Source: Fibrella aquatilis (GTDB lineage: Bacteria; Bacteroidota; Bacteroidia; Cytophagales; Spirosomataceae). Taken from it: a stretch of DNA of 64,000 bases. Shown piece after piece: positions 24,705-33,655 of the stretch. Every line of letters begins with the position of its first letter. Positions within the stretch are counted from its first letter, which is position 1. The notes beneath the pieces are model-generated. The model saw only the letters and a list, made by a program, of their open reading frames with translations. It did not search any database and was not told the DNA's origin. Position numbers and translations under genes: made by a program. The stretch covers positions 1 to 64,000 of the forward strand of contig NZ_JAFMYU010000019.1 of assembly GCF_017353255.1 (NCBI RefSeq), written 5' to 3'.

Positions 24705-25532
24705 TCACTGCGTTCGCTCGTAGAGGACGTTGCCAGTACCCCGGTTGAGGTGCATGCCCTGGCCATTGCTGGATAGCACAAATTGCCCCCATACCTGGTC
24801 AGGTACTTTTTGCTGCGTGGCATGTAGCCAGATTTGGTTGCCCTTCGTGTACCAAACCAAACCCTGTTCAACATTGACCCCATCCGCCCCCGTATTCAGG
24901 CTCGACGACCCATCGGCCCCGTCGTAGCTGGCCAAGGCCTGCCCCCCGCCTGATCCCAGCCGCCCGTCGGGGAAAAAATAGAGCAGGGTACGCGTGGAGG
25001 CGTGAAGCCCTTCGCTGCGGTAGCTACTCGTGTGCGCCCACACGCCTACCAGTCGGCCGTCGCGTGGGAGGCGGTCATTAGGTGCGGTCGGTGTGCTGCG
25101 TTGTGCCTGGGGTGCCGCCGCCCGCCCACCCGCGCCAAGTCGGGACAGCATACCCGCCATGATGGGCGTGTTGTTGAGGCCCACCCCAAACGCCAGCTGC
25201 GCCCCGTTGAGCTGCGCCTCGAACTGAAACACCGAGCCATCTTTGGGGTAGGTGGCCGTGCCTGCCGCCTGACCACCCTGGGCTATGCCCTGCAAGACAT
25301 ACAGTTCCTTCAGGCCCTGCGCCTCCATGATGATGCTCCCAGTTAGCTGCGTCCCCTCGACGCGGAACGTGATGGTAGATGGATACGCCAGGGCGGTATT
25401 TTGCGCCGACGTGAGCGTGCCCTGCCACGACGTACCTCCCAGCGACTGCGCCACACTGGTAGTAGATAGGGCTAAAGCTGAGACAAATAAAATGCTGATA
25501 ACCAGACTTCTATTAAAACAATAGTGTTGCAT
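24705..25532 (-). CDS. Secreted hypothetical protein
   Basis: A 275-residue protein with a signal peptide (LVISILFVSALALSTTSVAQ). Residues about 30-130 form beta-rich, lipocalin-like sequence (GTSWQGTLTS, ITFRVEGTQLTGSI). A Pro/Ala/Gly-rich linker follows, then a second beta-rich part from about 155 with LVGVWAHTSSYRSEG and LYFFPDGRLGSGGG. The latter resembles folds in which a parameter-fitted scale of expression is compared with wild type in no known enzyme; no catalytic motif is recognised. I do not recognise a named family. It is likely periplasmic or extracellular. The ATG at 25532 gives the signal peptide; co-transcription with the downstream phosphatase is possible. Confidence 0.7.
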   Translation of the reverse strand: MQHYCFNRSLVISILFVSALALSTTSVAQSLGGTSWQGTLTSAQNTALAYPSTITFRVEGTQLTGSIIMEAQGLKELYVLQGIAQGGQAAGTATYPKDGSVFQFEAQLNGAQLAFGVGLNNTPIMAGMLSRLGAGGRAAAPQAQRSTPTAPNDRLPRDGRLVGVWAHTSSYRSEGLHASTRTLLYFFPDGRLGSGGGQALASYDGADGSSSLNTGADGVNVEQGLVWYTKGNQIWLHATQQKVPDQVWGQFVLSSNGQGMHLNRGTGNVLYERTQ

Positions 25533-25632
25533 CAGGGTGGCTGCGCTGTCAGGTACGTTGGTTGCAACGTTAGCGTCAGGCGCAATGTACTAATTGGTAA
25601 GTGATGCCGTTGCGTCAACTTATCGAACGTAC

Positions 25633-26073
25633 TTACGCCCCTAACTGCTGGGCAAAACTGGCTCCGTCCCAGTTGATGGTCAGGCTCTGGATCTGGTCAG
25701 CTTCGTTGAAGGTGAACACAAATACGTGGTCACTATCGAAGCGGAATCCTTTGCTGGCAATACCCATAAATTCCTTCGCCTGCGTGCCGCCAATGCTAAC
25801 GTTGGCCGTGACGGTGTTGCCTTCCGCCGACAGGCTATCCACGGTGTTACTGATGTCGGGGAAGCAGTCGATGAGCGAATCCCAGACGGCTTTGCCAAAC
25901 TCCCAGAACGTACCCACCCCGTCTTTGCCGAGGGGCAGGAAATGCACCGTGGCATCTGGTGCGGCCAGGTTGATCATGCGGGCCGTGTCGAGGTCGTCAT
26001 AGGCTGTGAAGAAAGCGAGCGCCGCCCCCTGACGGCTGAGGTCGGTAAGAGATTCTTGTGTGTTGGTCTGCAT
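25633..26073 (-). CDS. NTF2/SnoaL-like protein
   Basis: A 146-residue cystatin-like alpha+beta barrel protein of the NTF2/SnoaL-like group, seen from the helix AALAFFTAYDDLDTARMINL, then ATVHFLPLG, FDSDHVFVFTFNEADQI and SLTINWD in the usual order. Members include polyketide cyclases, isomerases and binding proteins; no active-site set can be assigned here. The ATG at 26073 gives the typical N-terminus, and upstream in-frame sequence belongs to the preceding gene's 3' end. It lies 11 bases after the DinB gene in the same direction, so the two are probably co-transcribed. It is cytoplasmic by lack of a leader. Confidence 0.8.
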   Translation of the reverse strand: MQTNTQESLTDLSRQGAALAFFTAYDDLDTARMINLAAPDATVHFLPLGKDGVGTFWEFGKAVWDSLIDCFPDISNTVDSLSAEGNTVTANVSIGGTQAKEFMGIASKGFRFDSDHVFVFTFNEADQIQSLTINWDGASFAQQLGA

Positions 26074-26084
26074 GGTCGTGTGGT

Positions 26085-26699
26085 TTATTTGGTTGAAAGA
26101 GTAGCCTGTGGATAGTCTGGATGCTGTTTTATTTTCCTGATCTGGCGCAGGTGCCGGTCTACGTGGCCCCACTGGAAGATGTAGACCTGGTGCATGTTGC
26201 GCGGTCCGTTGCCGTTGGTTCGGCCAAAATGAGCACGCATATCGGCAGTGGTTTTCTCAACAAAGCCGATGGTCTGAGCACGTAGTTTAAGGAAAAAGGC
26301 AAGGTTGTTTTTGCCCTCGATAAACCCGGTTGGTCGCGAATAGTCGGGCGATTGGTGCGGGGCCGGTTCCATGATCCACTCGGCATAAAAACTGTCGGGT
26401 TTGCTGGTCTGATTGAGGTCGGGCTGAGGTTTGTTGCTGATGCCCTCGTTGACTTCGCGCGCCCAGATAATCTCCCATAAGGCCAGGTGTTCTACCACTT
26501 CGCCAATGCTCCACCGGTCGGGCGATTCGTGAAAGGCCCACTGCGCTGGGGTCAGGTTTTCGGTTTCGCGGGTTAGCTCATCGCGGGTGCGGCGCAGGTT
26601 ATCGAGGGTATACTGGCGGTCGGTTTCGGTCCAGAGTTTCGTGGGCGTCTGGGCTAGTAATGGACTGGTAATCAGCAGGAAAAATAAGATTTGTTTCAT
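26085..26699 (-). CDS. Exported DinB-family protein
   Basis: A 204-residue DinB/YfiT-like four-helix protein. Metal-binding histidines are expected in GEVVEHLALWE and in WGHVDRHLRQI, spaced as in metal-dependent thiol-transferase-like DinB proteins. Unusually for the family it begins with a signal peptide (MKQILFFLLITSPLLAQ) from the ATG at 26699. The function is unknown; DinB proteins are often stress or small-thiol related. It is followed 11 bases later by the NTF2-like gene. Upstream, a 58-base gap separates it from the AraC regulator's 3' end. Confidence 0.85.
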   Translation of the reverse strand: MKQILFFLLITSPLLAQTPTKLWTETDRQYTLDNLRRTRDELTRETENLTPAQWAFHESPDRWSIGEVVEHLALWEIIWAREVNEGISNKPQPDLNQTSKPDSFYAEWIMEPAPHQSPDYSRPTGFIEGKNNLAFFLKLRAQTIGFVEKTTADMRAHFGRTNGNGPRNMHQVYIFQWGHVDRHLRQIRKIKQHPDYPQATLSTK

Positions 26700-26784
26700 G
26701 GTTGCGGATGATTTTTGCTGGGTCAAAACTACGCCCCATCACCCAACCCCAATTGTATAAATGCGACATTCGCAGGTACGTTGC

Positions 26785-27594
26785 TCACAGATAGTGGCTT
26801 AGCTCCACATTGTCTTTTACGTAGAGCGTGGGCCGTTTTCCGGTAAACTGCGTGAACTCCCGGATAAAATGCGACTGATCGTAGTAGCCCGCCCGGAAGA
26901 TGAAATCCTGCCAGTCGTGTATCTGCCAGCGCTGCGTGGCCAATTGCGCGCACACATACCCTACGCGCCGGATGCGGGCATAATACTTGGGACTGACGCC
27001 CACTTTTTGCAGAAACTGGCGTTCAAATTGCCGCCGACAAACGTACAGTTCATCTAGCAACTCGTTGACGGTCAACACGCCAAACTTATCAACGATCAAA
27101 TTGGCGGCAAAATCGGTCCGGTCGAAACAATCACCACGACGCAGAAACTGCCGGTTTAAAAATTGCTCCAGCAGGGCTGCTCTACCGCTGGAAGTCGGGC
27201 ATTCGCCCAGTTGTTCGTACAGGTACGTTACCGAGGTGCCAAGTACATCGGCGAGAGGCAAACGCTGATCGGTAAATTCGTGCATGGGCAGGCCGAAGAG
27301 TGTGCTTAGCCCCGCCGGACGAAACACAATGCCGGTCATGCCAATCCGGCCCGACACGTGCAGTTCATACTGTTGGGTGGCCTGCCCGGTCAGAAACGCC
27401 GGGGGTGCAACGGTTGTGTGCTGCCCCACACGTACCTGATAGGGATCACTATACGTAAATACCATTGAGGCAAACCCCGTGGGCGGCGATTCAATGCGCA
27501 GCGGAGCACCCAGCGGCCCATCCGTCGACCAGTCGAAATAGCACTCCACAAACGGAGCCAGATATGGGGCCGGTTTGTATTTCTGGTAGTGCAT
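26785..27594 (-). CDS. AraC-family transcription regulator
   Basis: A 269-residue DNA-binding protein. The N-terminal about 150 residues (YLAPFVECYFDWST, GMTGIVFRPAGLSTLFG) resemble the DUF6597-type sensor domain common in Bacteroidota AraC proteins. The C-terminal about 100 residues hold two helix-turn-helices (VNELLDELYVCRRQFERQF, then GYYDQSHFIREFTQFTGKRP), the latter a clear AraC signature. Its inducer and targets are unknown. The EthD-like gene lies 36 bases upstream in the same direction and the DinB/NTF2 pair downstream, all plausible targets. Confidence 0.92.
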   Translation of the reverse strand: MHYQKYKPAPYLAPFVECYFDWSTDGPLGAPLRIESPPTGFASMVFTYSDPYQVRVGQHTTVAPPAFLTGQATQQYELHVSGRIGMTGIVFRPAGLSTLFGLPMHEFTDQRLPLADVLGTSVTYLYEQLGECPTSSGRAALLEQFLNRQFLRRGDCFDRTDFAANLIVDKFGVLTVNELLDELYVCRRQFERQFLQKVGVSPKYYARIRRVGYVCAQLATQRWQIHDWQDFIFRAGYYDQSHFIREFTQFTGKRPTLYVKDNVELSHYL

Positions 27595-27630
27595 ATAGTC
27601 GATAATCCTGTCAAAAAAATCCGCGTCAAT

Positions 27631-27942
27631 CTAAACCGACTGGCTGATCTGCATTTGGGGCTGCACATTGGTGAAGTTGGGAATGTCGCCGATGAGTTCG
27701 GGGCCGTGGGTGGCCAGTGCGTTCTGGAGTTCTTCCATCGAGTCGAAATTTAACTGCGTGATCATGGTATAGGCTTGTGGAGTGCCTGGAGCGCCGCCTG
27801 CAATACCTTCTTTCAGATCCACCCCGGTGAGGCCCATGGGCCTCAGGCGTTCGTGCACCAGCGGCGTATGCTTGTTGAGGTAATAGTCCATGTCGAACTG
27901 GCTATTGGCGGTGTTAGGGTATAGAACGGTTACACTAAACAT
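27631..27942 (-). CDS. EthD-family small protein
   Basis: A 103-residue dimeric alpha/beta-barrel-type protein of the EthD family, recognisable from FSVTVLYPNT, FDMDYYLNKHTPLVHERL and YTMITQLNFDSMEELQNAL. Family members include EthD of the ETBE degradation cluster and stand-alone proteins of unknown function. No catalytic residues can be assigned. The length is complete for the family. It is the first gene of a minus-strand run with the AraC regulator; 27943-28129 upstream is a divergent intergenic region in which I see no gene. Confidence 0.87.
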   Translation of the reverse strand: MFSVTVLYPNTANSQFDMDYYLNKHTPLVHERLRPMGLTGVDLKEGIAGGAPGTPQAYTMITQLNFDSMEELQNALATHGPELIGDIPNFTNVQPQMQISQSV

Positions 27943-28129
27943 AAGCTGGCCGGTTTAAAGGGTTTATAGTCCAAAAGGTATGCCACGAAATCCGAAATGG
28001 TAGCGTAAATCCAGCCATCGGCAGCGGTGGCGCGTTAGCTAATAAAATAGTGTCTCATTCGTTTAGTATAAGACCGCGCCAAAACGTTATTATCTTGGGC
28101 CGGTTAATCTGTTTTGCCCTGTTCGACTT

Positions 28130-30178
28130 ATGAGATTCCATACGCAGTTTTCGCTGCTGATACTGACCGTTGCCGTTGGGTTAGGAGGCTGCAACTCAGC
28201 CATGCAGGCCTACAAAAAAGGCGTTCGCCATTTTGAGGCGGGAGAATACAACATGGCCCTTGGTCAGTTTGAAAAGGCTGGCAAAGGCCAGATTGACCCC
28301 GCCCGGCTCAACTACTACACCGCCGAATCGTACCGGCTCTCCAACCGCATTGCCGAGGCGGCTCCATTCTACCAAAAAGCTCTCGACGCGGGCGTAGGGA
28401 CCGTTTCTGCGCCCGATGCCGCCACCAAAGCAGCGGGCATTTCAGACGCCGCCGTGACCGATCTGCGGCTCAACTACGGCTACGCCCTGAAAGCGCAGGG
28501 TAACTACCCCGCCGCGTTGGCTCAGTTGCAACAGTACGTAGATGCCCGGCCGAAGAACAAAGTGACCCTAGACAAAGCCCGCCGCGAGGTAGAAACGCTG
28601 AAAGCTATCGCCGCCATTTCGGCCAAACAAACCGATTTCCGGCTCAAAAACCTGGGCGGCGTTAACTCGGCCGGTACTGAGTATGCGCCTGTGCTGCGCG
28701 GCGACGAACTGGTGTTTACGGCTTCGCGGAAAGACGTGGTCTACAAGAACAACGGCATCCCGATGACGGGCCTCTACAAAGTCAAAACGGGCCAAACACC
28801 CGATGAGACTGGTGCAGGCGGGCCGCAGTTGTTCAGTGGAAACGTGTTCCAGGGCGACGTGAACGAGGGTACGCCTGCGTTTTCGAAAGATGGCAAGGCC
28901 ATGGTCTTCGCGCGGGGCAACAACGGCAAGCGCAAAGGCGGTGCCGACGTAGACCTGTACCTGAGTCGACAGGATCAGAGTGGCAACTGGGGGATGCCTA
29001 TTCGCCTGCCCATTTCCGACTCGCTGGCCTGGGATGGCTCTCCGGCTTTTTCGGCCGATGGCAGGACACTCTATTTTGCTTCCAACCGGGCGGGCAGCGT
29101 GGGAGGAATCGACCTCTACCGGGCCAACATGGACGCGTCGGGCCGGTTTGGCCGCCCCGTCAACATGGGTCGCGACATTAATACCCCTGGCGACGAGATG
29201 TTCCCCTTCGTAGCCGCCGATGGCAAACTATACTTCTCGTCTGACGGGCATCCGGGTCTGGGTAAGCTCGACGTGTTTGTAGCCACGCGTTCGGGCGGGG
29301 TGATCCGGATCGAGAACATGGGCCAACCCATCAACTCGCCCGCCGACGATTTCGGCCTGACTTTTCCGGAGGCTAACAAAGGCTATATGGCCAGCAACCG
29401 GGCGGGGGGCAAAGGCGATGATGACATCTATCTCGTCGAATCAGGTCAGCCAGACACGACAACCATTGCCAAAAAAGACCCACCCAAGCCGGGCACACCG
29501 GGCGCCCCCAAGGTAGTTCGGTATTTCCTGGCGGGTTCCGTAGCCACCAACACCACACCTAACAACCCCCTCGACTCGGCGCGGGTACGAATTGTGGATG
29601 ATGCCAACGATGCCACCGTGGCCGAAGTGACCACAGGTCAGCCGGGTACGTTCGGCAAGTTTCCGGTGCAGGAGGGCAAGACCTACAGCATCCTGGCCGA
29701 ACGCCGGGGCTACCTCACCCGCCGCGAACCCTTCACGATGCAGGGCCGCAGTATCCCCGACATTTTCCTGATTAAGCCCGAAACAGACACCACGTTTAAT
29801 GTAGCCCTGCTGCTCGACAAGGTGGAACTGAACACGAAATTTGTGCTGGAGAACATTTATTACGACCTCGACAAATACAACATCCGCGCCGATGCGGCTC
29901 CTGAATTGGACAAGCTGGTGACGATTTTGAAAGACAATCCGACGCTGAAAATCGAATTGAGTTCCCACACCGATTCACGTTCGCCAGATGCGTATAACCT
30001 GCGCCTCTCGCAAAATCGGGCTAAAGCCGCCGTTGACTATATTGTATCGAAAGGCATTGACGCTGACCGGCTTACGGCCAAAGGCTACGGCGAAACGCAG
30101 CTCGTGGTGAAAAACGCCCGCACCGAGGAAGAACACCAACGCAACCGCCGCACCGAGTTTAAAGTGCTGGCACTGTAG
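28130..30178 (+). CDS. PorE-like TPR/PD40/CRD/OmpA lipoprotein
   Basis: A 682-residue outer-membrane lipoprotein. The leader ends in a lipobox, GLGGC. Residues about 25-160 form TPR-like helices (YKKGVRHFEAGEYNMALGQF, APFYQKALDAG). About 190-450 form a PD40 propeller (PAFSKDGKAMVFARG, PAFSADGRTLYFASNRAGS). About 480-560 form a carboxypeptidase-regulatory-like domain. The last about 115 residues form an OmpA domain (NIYYDLDKYNIRADA, SHTDSRSPDAYNLRLSQNR, HQRNRRTEF). This order matches PorE of the type IX secretion system, known to link the machine to peptidoglycan. Paralogues with the same layout exist, so the assignment is likely but not certain. The stop codon lies in a repeat arm. Confidence 0.9.
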   Translation: MRFHTQFSLLILTVAVGLGGCNSAMQAYKKGVRHFEAGEYNMALGQFEKAGKGQIDPARLNYYTAESYRLSNRIAEAAPFYQKALDAGVGTVSAPDAATKAAGISDAAVTDLRLNYGYALKAQGNYPAALAQLQQYVDARPKNKVTLDKARREVETLKAIAAISAKQTDFRLKNLGGVNSAGTEYAPVLRGDELVFTASRKDVVYKNNGIPMTGLYKVKTGQTPDETGAGGPQLFSGNVFQGDVNEGTPAFSKDGKAMVFARGNNGKRKGGADVDLYLSRQDQSGNWGMPIRLPISDSLAWDGSPAFSADGRTLYFASNRAGSVGGIDLYRANMDASGRFGRPVNMGRDINTPGDEMFPFVAADGKLYFSSDGHPGLGKLDVFVATRSGGVIRIENMGQPINSPADDFGLTFPEANKGYMASNRAGGKGDDDIYLVESGQPDTTTIAKKDPPKPGTPGAPKVVRYFLAGSVATNTTPNNPLDSARVRIVDDANDATVAEVTTGQPGTFGKFPVQEGKTYSILAERRGYLTRREPFTMQGRSIPDIFLIKPETDTTFNVALLLDKVELNTKFVLENIYYDLDKYNIRADAAPELDKLVTILKDNPTLKIELSSHTDSRSPDAYNLRLSQNRAKAAVDYIVSKGIDADRLTAKGYGETQLVVKNARTEEEHQRNRRTEFKVLAL

Positions 30179-30364
30179 GGGCGGGCCACAGTGCCCGCCC
30201 GCTTTCGGCCGAAGGTCGCCCAAACCGAGCGGAAACAACAATTTGTACTGCGCAAGCCCTGCCCTCACAGGCGGGGTTTTTGCATAATGAGTGAATAAAT
30301 CTAGCGGCCACTACGTGTCCGAGAGCGGGCGGGCACGACCGATTCGGGCCGGCCCGCCCCTACA
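30174..30364. repeat. GC-rich split inverted repeat, TGTAGGGGCGGGCC
   Basis: TGTAGGGGCGGGCC at 30174-30187 and its reverse complement at 30351-30364 form the outer arms. GTGCCCGCCCGCTTTCGG (30191-30208) pairs with AGAGCGGGCGGGCAC near 30322-30336. The left arm includes the TAG stop of the PorE-like gene (30176-30178). A terminator lies inside the loop. Confidence 0.6.
30257..30281 (+). terminator. Rho-independent terminator after the PorE-like gene
   Basis: The stem CCCTGCC (30257-30263) and GGCGGGG (30270-30276) has a 6-base loop and is followed by TTTTT (30277-30281). It is placed 79 bases after the stop of the plus-strand gene. Confidence 0.7.
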
Positions 30365-30372
30365 TTTGGTCT

Positions 30373-31482
30373 ATGAAAACCGTTTTCCTACTATTCATTA
30401 CGCTCACCGCCCACGCCCAGCTTACCCTCAAAGGCCGCGTTATTAATGACGCCGATGCGCAGCCGGTGCCGTTTTGTAGCGTGTTTCTGGCCAACACCAC
30501 TAAAGGCACCACCGCCGACGAGAACGGCAATTTCACCCTTACCAACCTGCCCGATGGGCGCTACGACCTGGTGGCGTCGAGTGTGGGGTTCGAGACGGTG
30601 GCCGCGCCTATACAGACCAGGCAAACGGCCTCATTGCTGATCAGGATGAAAGCTAATGCCATGCAGCTGTCTGAGGTTCAGGTAAAAGCGAACCGTGATC
30701 CGGAATGGCTGGTCAATCTGGAGCAGTTTACGAAGTTGTTTATTGGCACGTCGAAAAATGCGCGTGATTGTAAAATCCTGAATCCAAACGTTCTTTGGTT
30801 CGACGATAACCGCGACAGCCTGGTGCTCAGGGGCGGGGCGCGGGAGCCGTTGCAGATTGAAAATGGTGCTCTGGGTTACCGGATTCGCTACGTGCTGGCT
30901 CAGTTTGATTATGATTACGGAAGCCGCTACGTGAGCTACCTCGGCTACCCTGTTTTCGAGGCTATGAAACCCCGCAGCAACGCCCAGGAAAAACGGTGGT
31001 TTAAAGCCCGTGAAGAAGCCTTCCGGGGGTCGAGTATGCACTTTATGCGGGCGCTTTGTGCCGGTATGACCGAGCAGCAGGGCTTTGTGATTCGGCGTAT
31101 TATTGAACGAAAAGACAGCTCGAAAACGGCCCTGACTAACCGGGTAAAAATAGAACGGTATCTGGTAAAAGACCCCCTGCCTGGCTCTTTCCTGGTCGAC
31201 AGTGATTCATCATCGGCCGAACTGACAAAAGTGCAGTTTGAAAACCTGGTGCAGGTAACGTATACGCTTGAAAAAGAGGCAACAGAGTACCGAAACGAGC
31301 ACACAACTTTCAACTCGAGTACATTCACTGCGCCTCCCCAAACGTCGATCATGCGACTGGTACAGCCTTACATCCTGGTCGAAGCCAACGGCAACTATTA
31401 CAACCCGCTGGGCGTCATTTTTGAGGGGTATTGGGGCTGGGAAAAAATGGCCGATATGCTGCCGTTTACGTACGAACCTTAA
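30373..31482 (+). CDS. Carboxypeptidase-regulatory-like surface protein
   Basis: A 369-residue exported protein. The ATG at 30373 opens a short signal peptide (MKTVFLLFITLTAHAQ). Residues about 17-100 are a CarboxypepD_reg-like/TonB-plug-associated beta-sandwich (LKGRVINDADAQPVPFCSVF, ADENGNFTLTNLPDG, SVGFETV). The remaining about 260 residues (LNPNVLWFDDNRDSLVLRGG, YVLAQFDYDYGSRYVSYLGY) match the uncharacterised C-terminal part found in many such Bacteroidota proteins. No TonB barrel follows, so it is not a full SusC-type receptor. It is probably an outer-membrane or periplasmic structural protein. Confidence 0.82.
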   Translation: MKTVFLLFITLTAHAQLTLKGRVINDADAQPVPFCSVFLANTTKGTTADENGNFTLTNLPDGRYDLVASSVGFETVAAPIQTRQTASLLIRMKANAMQLSEVQVKANRDPEWLVNLEQFTKLFIGTSKNARDCKILNPNVLWFDDNRDSLVLRGGAREPLQIENGALGYRIRYVLAQFDYDYGSRYVSYLGYPVFEAMKPRSNAQEKRWFKAREEAFRGSSMHFMRALCAGMTEQQGFVIRRIIERKDSSKTALTNRVKIERYLVKDPLPGSFLVDSDSSSAELTKVQFENLVQVTYTLEKEATEYRNEHTTFNSSTFTAPPQTSIMRLVQPYILVEANGNYYNPLGVIFEGYWGWEKMADMLPFTYEP

Positions 31483-31491
31483 CAGGTGAGG

Positions 31492-31541
31492 CTGTTTGTC
31501 TGTTTGGTTGTTTGTTGGTTTGTCTGTTTTGCATCAATAAT
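31492..31541. repeat. Low-complexity TGTTTG/TTGGTTTG tract
   Basis: The junction between two plus-strand genes consists of degenerate TGTTTG, TCTGTTTGG and TTTGTTGG words on one strand. No inverted copy is present. It resembles one arm of the junction palindromes, especially the GTTTGTAGTTTGTG family at 52635-52728. Confidence 0.45.
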
Positions 31542-31552
31542 CCCCCCTTCTC

Positions 31553-32341
31553 ATGCTGAATGATCGTCTACGTCAGATTCTGGTTGTCTTCGTCACGGTG
31601 TCGCTCATTGTCATGAACGGCCTGTCGAATGTGCGCATGTTCGGCCCTACCACCAACGCAGACGTTTCGGCCAAATACACTACGCTGGTGACACCAGCAG
31701 GCTATGCGTTTTCTATTTGGGGACTCATTTTTCTGGGTCTGCTGGGCTTTGCCGTTTATCAGGCGCTACCCTCGCAACGCCATAACCCCCGTTTCCGCGC
31801 CGCTGGCCCCTGGTACATCATCAACGGCATCGGCAACGCGCTTTGGAGTCCCATTTTCAACCAGGAGTGGATCGGCACGGCGCTGGTGGTAATCCTGCTG
31901 ATGTTTGCCAGCCTGTTTATGGTCATGGAAGGTCTGCGCATCAACCCCCGCACCGAGGCCGCTATGATGCGCCCTGTGAAAGCCCCCGAAACCTGGCTGG
32001 CACGCGTACCTTTCTCGGTTTATTTCGGCTGGCTCACCGTGGCCACGATCCTCAACATCACACTCTGGCTCAAAGCGACCAACTTTAGTCTGTCGGGTAT
32101 TTCCGAGACTGTCTGGGCATCGGGCGTGCTAGTACTGGCCCTTGTTGTGGGTGCAGTGTTGTACAATCGGTACCGTAGCGTGGCCTACATGCTGGTGTTT
32201 ACGTGGGCCTATGCCGCCATCGCCGTAAAACAGGCCACTTACCCCACGCTCCAAATTGTAGCTTGGGCCGGTGCCGCCGTCGCCCTGCTCCTCGCCATCT
32301 GGGGGCTGATTGCCCCACGGCAGCAACGGGCAATCGTTTAA
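31553..32341 (+). CDS. TspO/MBR-related membrane protein
   Basis: A 262-residue inner-membrane protein with about seven hydrophobic segments. The N-terminal region TPAGYAFSIWGLIFLGL and the segment NGIGNALWSPIFNQEW are the recognisable signatures of the tryptophan-rich, TspO-related family. It is longer than five-helix TspO, with additional C-terminal helices (YMLVFTWAYAAIAVKQ). Ligand and role are unknown; TspO relatives bind porphyrins or steroids. The stop at 32341 is followed 3 bases later by a palindrome shared with the convergent aldo/keto reductase gene. Confidence 0.82.
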   Translation: MLNDRLRQILVVFVTVSLIVMNGLSNVRMFGPTTNADVSAKYTTLVTPAGYAFSIWGLIFLGLLGFAVYQALPSQRHNPRFRAAGPWYIINGIGNALWSPIFNQEWIGTALVVILLMFASLFMVMEGLRINPRTEAAMMRPVKAPETWLARVPFSVYFGWLTVATILNITLWLKATNFSLSGISETVWASGVLVLALVVGAVLYNRYRSVAYMLVFTWAYAAIAVKQATYPTLQIVAWAGAAVALLLAIWGLIAPRQQRAIV

Positions 32342-32344
32342 GGG

Positions 32345-32457
32345 AGTGATAAGTGGTGAGTGGTAAGCGGCCCGCCGCCCGGTGATGAGTTTGCTGCCGC
32401 CAGCGTATTTGTTCCGGCGGCAGCAAACTCATCACTTACCACTCACCACTTACCACT
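32345..32457. repeat. Palindrome of the GTGGTAAGTG family
   Basis: Left arm 32345-32401 and right arm 32415-32457. The arms pair over about 42 bases in two blocks, AGTGGTGAGTGGTAAG and GTGATGAGTTTGCTGCCGCC. A 15-base GC-rich insertion (near 32369-32383) lies in the left arm only. Located between convergent genes. The outer word matches the split palindrome at 4741/5315. Confidence 0.85.
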
Positions 32458-32462
32458 AGTAT

Positions 32463-33452
32463 TTACCCGTTCACCAACTTCATGCCTACTTCCGGGTAAC
32501 GCTCACCGGCGGCGAAGCCTTTGGGCGAAATGGCATCTATGTTGGCGAGGTCGTCGGGGGTGAGAGTGAGATCAAGGGCGCCAAGGTTTTCCTGGAGGTA
32601 GGCACGGCGTTTGGTACCTACCAGCGGGATGAATTCCCGCCCTTGCGCCATAATCCAGGCTAAGGCCAGTTGCGCAGCCGTGGCCCCCTTCTCGGCTGCC
32701 AACTGCTGAATCTGCTTCACCACGTCGAGGTTTTTCTGAAAGTTGTCGCCCTGGAACCGGGGCGACTGGCGGCGGTAATCATCGGCGTCGAGGTCCTCGA
32801 ACTGGGTGATCTGGCCGGTCAGGAAACCCCGTCCCAGCGGGCTGTAGGCCACCAGCGAGATACCCAGTTCGCGCACGGTGGGGATCACTTCGGCCTCAAT
32901 GTCGCGGCTCCAGAGCGAATATTCCGACTGCACCGCTGCAATGGGATGCACCGCGTTGGCCCGCCTGATGGTATCAGCACCAGCTTCCGAAAGGCCCAGA
33001 AATCGTATTTTACCTTCGTCTACCAGTCGACTCATCTCGCCAATGGTATCTTCAATAGGTGTATTCTGGTCTACCCGGTGCTGATAATAGAGGTCGATGT
33101 GGTCAATGCCGAGGCGTTTCAGGCTCCCTTCGCACGATTGACGCACGTAGTCGGGGTGGCCATTGATGCCGCGTTTGGTGGGGTCGTTGGGGTCGCGCAC
33201 AATGCCGAATTTAGTAGCCAGAAACACATCGGCGCGGCGGTCACGAATGGCCCGGCCTACCAGCTCTTCGTTGGTAAAGGGGCCGTACATATCGGCCGTA
33301 TCCAGAAAGTTCAGGCCTGCATCCAGCGCAGCATGAATGGTAGCAACTGACTCATTGTCATCACGTTGACCATAAAAATCAGACATGCCCATGCAGCCCA
33401 GGCCAATGGCTGAAACCGACTGACCCGACTGGCCCAATGTGTTAGTTTTCAT
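32463..33452 (-). CDS. Aldo/keto reductase
   Basis: A 329-residue NADPH-dependent oxidoreductase of the aldo/keto reductase superfamily (AKR11/13-like). The catalytic tetrad is expected in [17 protein letters not shown] (Asp, Tyr), FLATKFG (Lys) and LYYQHRVD (His). The C-terminal cofactor motif [18 protein letters not shown] is present. ATGs at 33461 and 33452 are both possible; 33452 gives the usual [10 protein letters not shown] start. It is cytoplasmic, and the substrate is an unspecified carbonyl compound. It is a monocistronic minus-strand gene, convergent with the TspO-like gene across a palindrome. Confidence 0.93.
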   Translation of the reverse strand: MKTNTLGQSGQSVSAIGLGCMGMSDFYGQRDDNESVATIHAALDAGLNFLDTADMYGPFTNEELVGRAIRDRRADVFLATKFGIVRDPNDPTKRGINGHPDYVRQSCEGSLKRLGIDHIDLYYQHRVDQNTPIEDTIGEMSRLVDEGKIRFLGLSEAGADTIRRANAVHPIAAVQSEYSLWSRDIEAEVIPTVRELGISLVAYSPLGRGFLTGQITQFEDLDADDYRRQSPRFQGDNFQKNLDVVKQIQQLAAEKGATAAQLALAWIMAQGREFIPLVGTKRRAYLQENLGALDLTLTPDDLANIDAISPKGFAAGERYPEVGMKLVNG

Positions 33453-33655
33453 CGTAATCATTTTTTGACGTGGGTGATTTCCCTCATTTCGTTGAACAGG
33501 AAGTGGTGAGTTATGATGCCCCGCCGGGCTATAAAATCAAGGCGCCGCTGGCCACCTGATCCAGATATTGAGGCAACGGACCGGCCGCGAGGGCAATGTC
33601 TAAAGCCGTACCTTCGTACGTATATAATGGGTACCGCCTCATTTATCATCCAACT

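Noticed and set aside
30361-30368. TACATTTG, a perfect -7 consensus match before the gene at 30373
   Set aside because: It ends only 4 bases before the ATG that starts the signal peptide, too close for a normal transcription start, and it overlaps a repeat arm.
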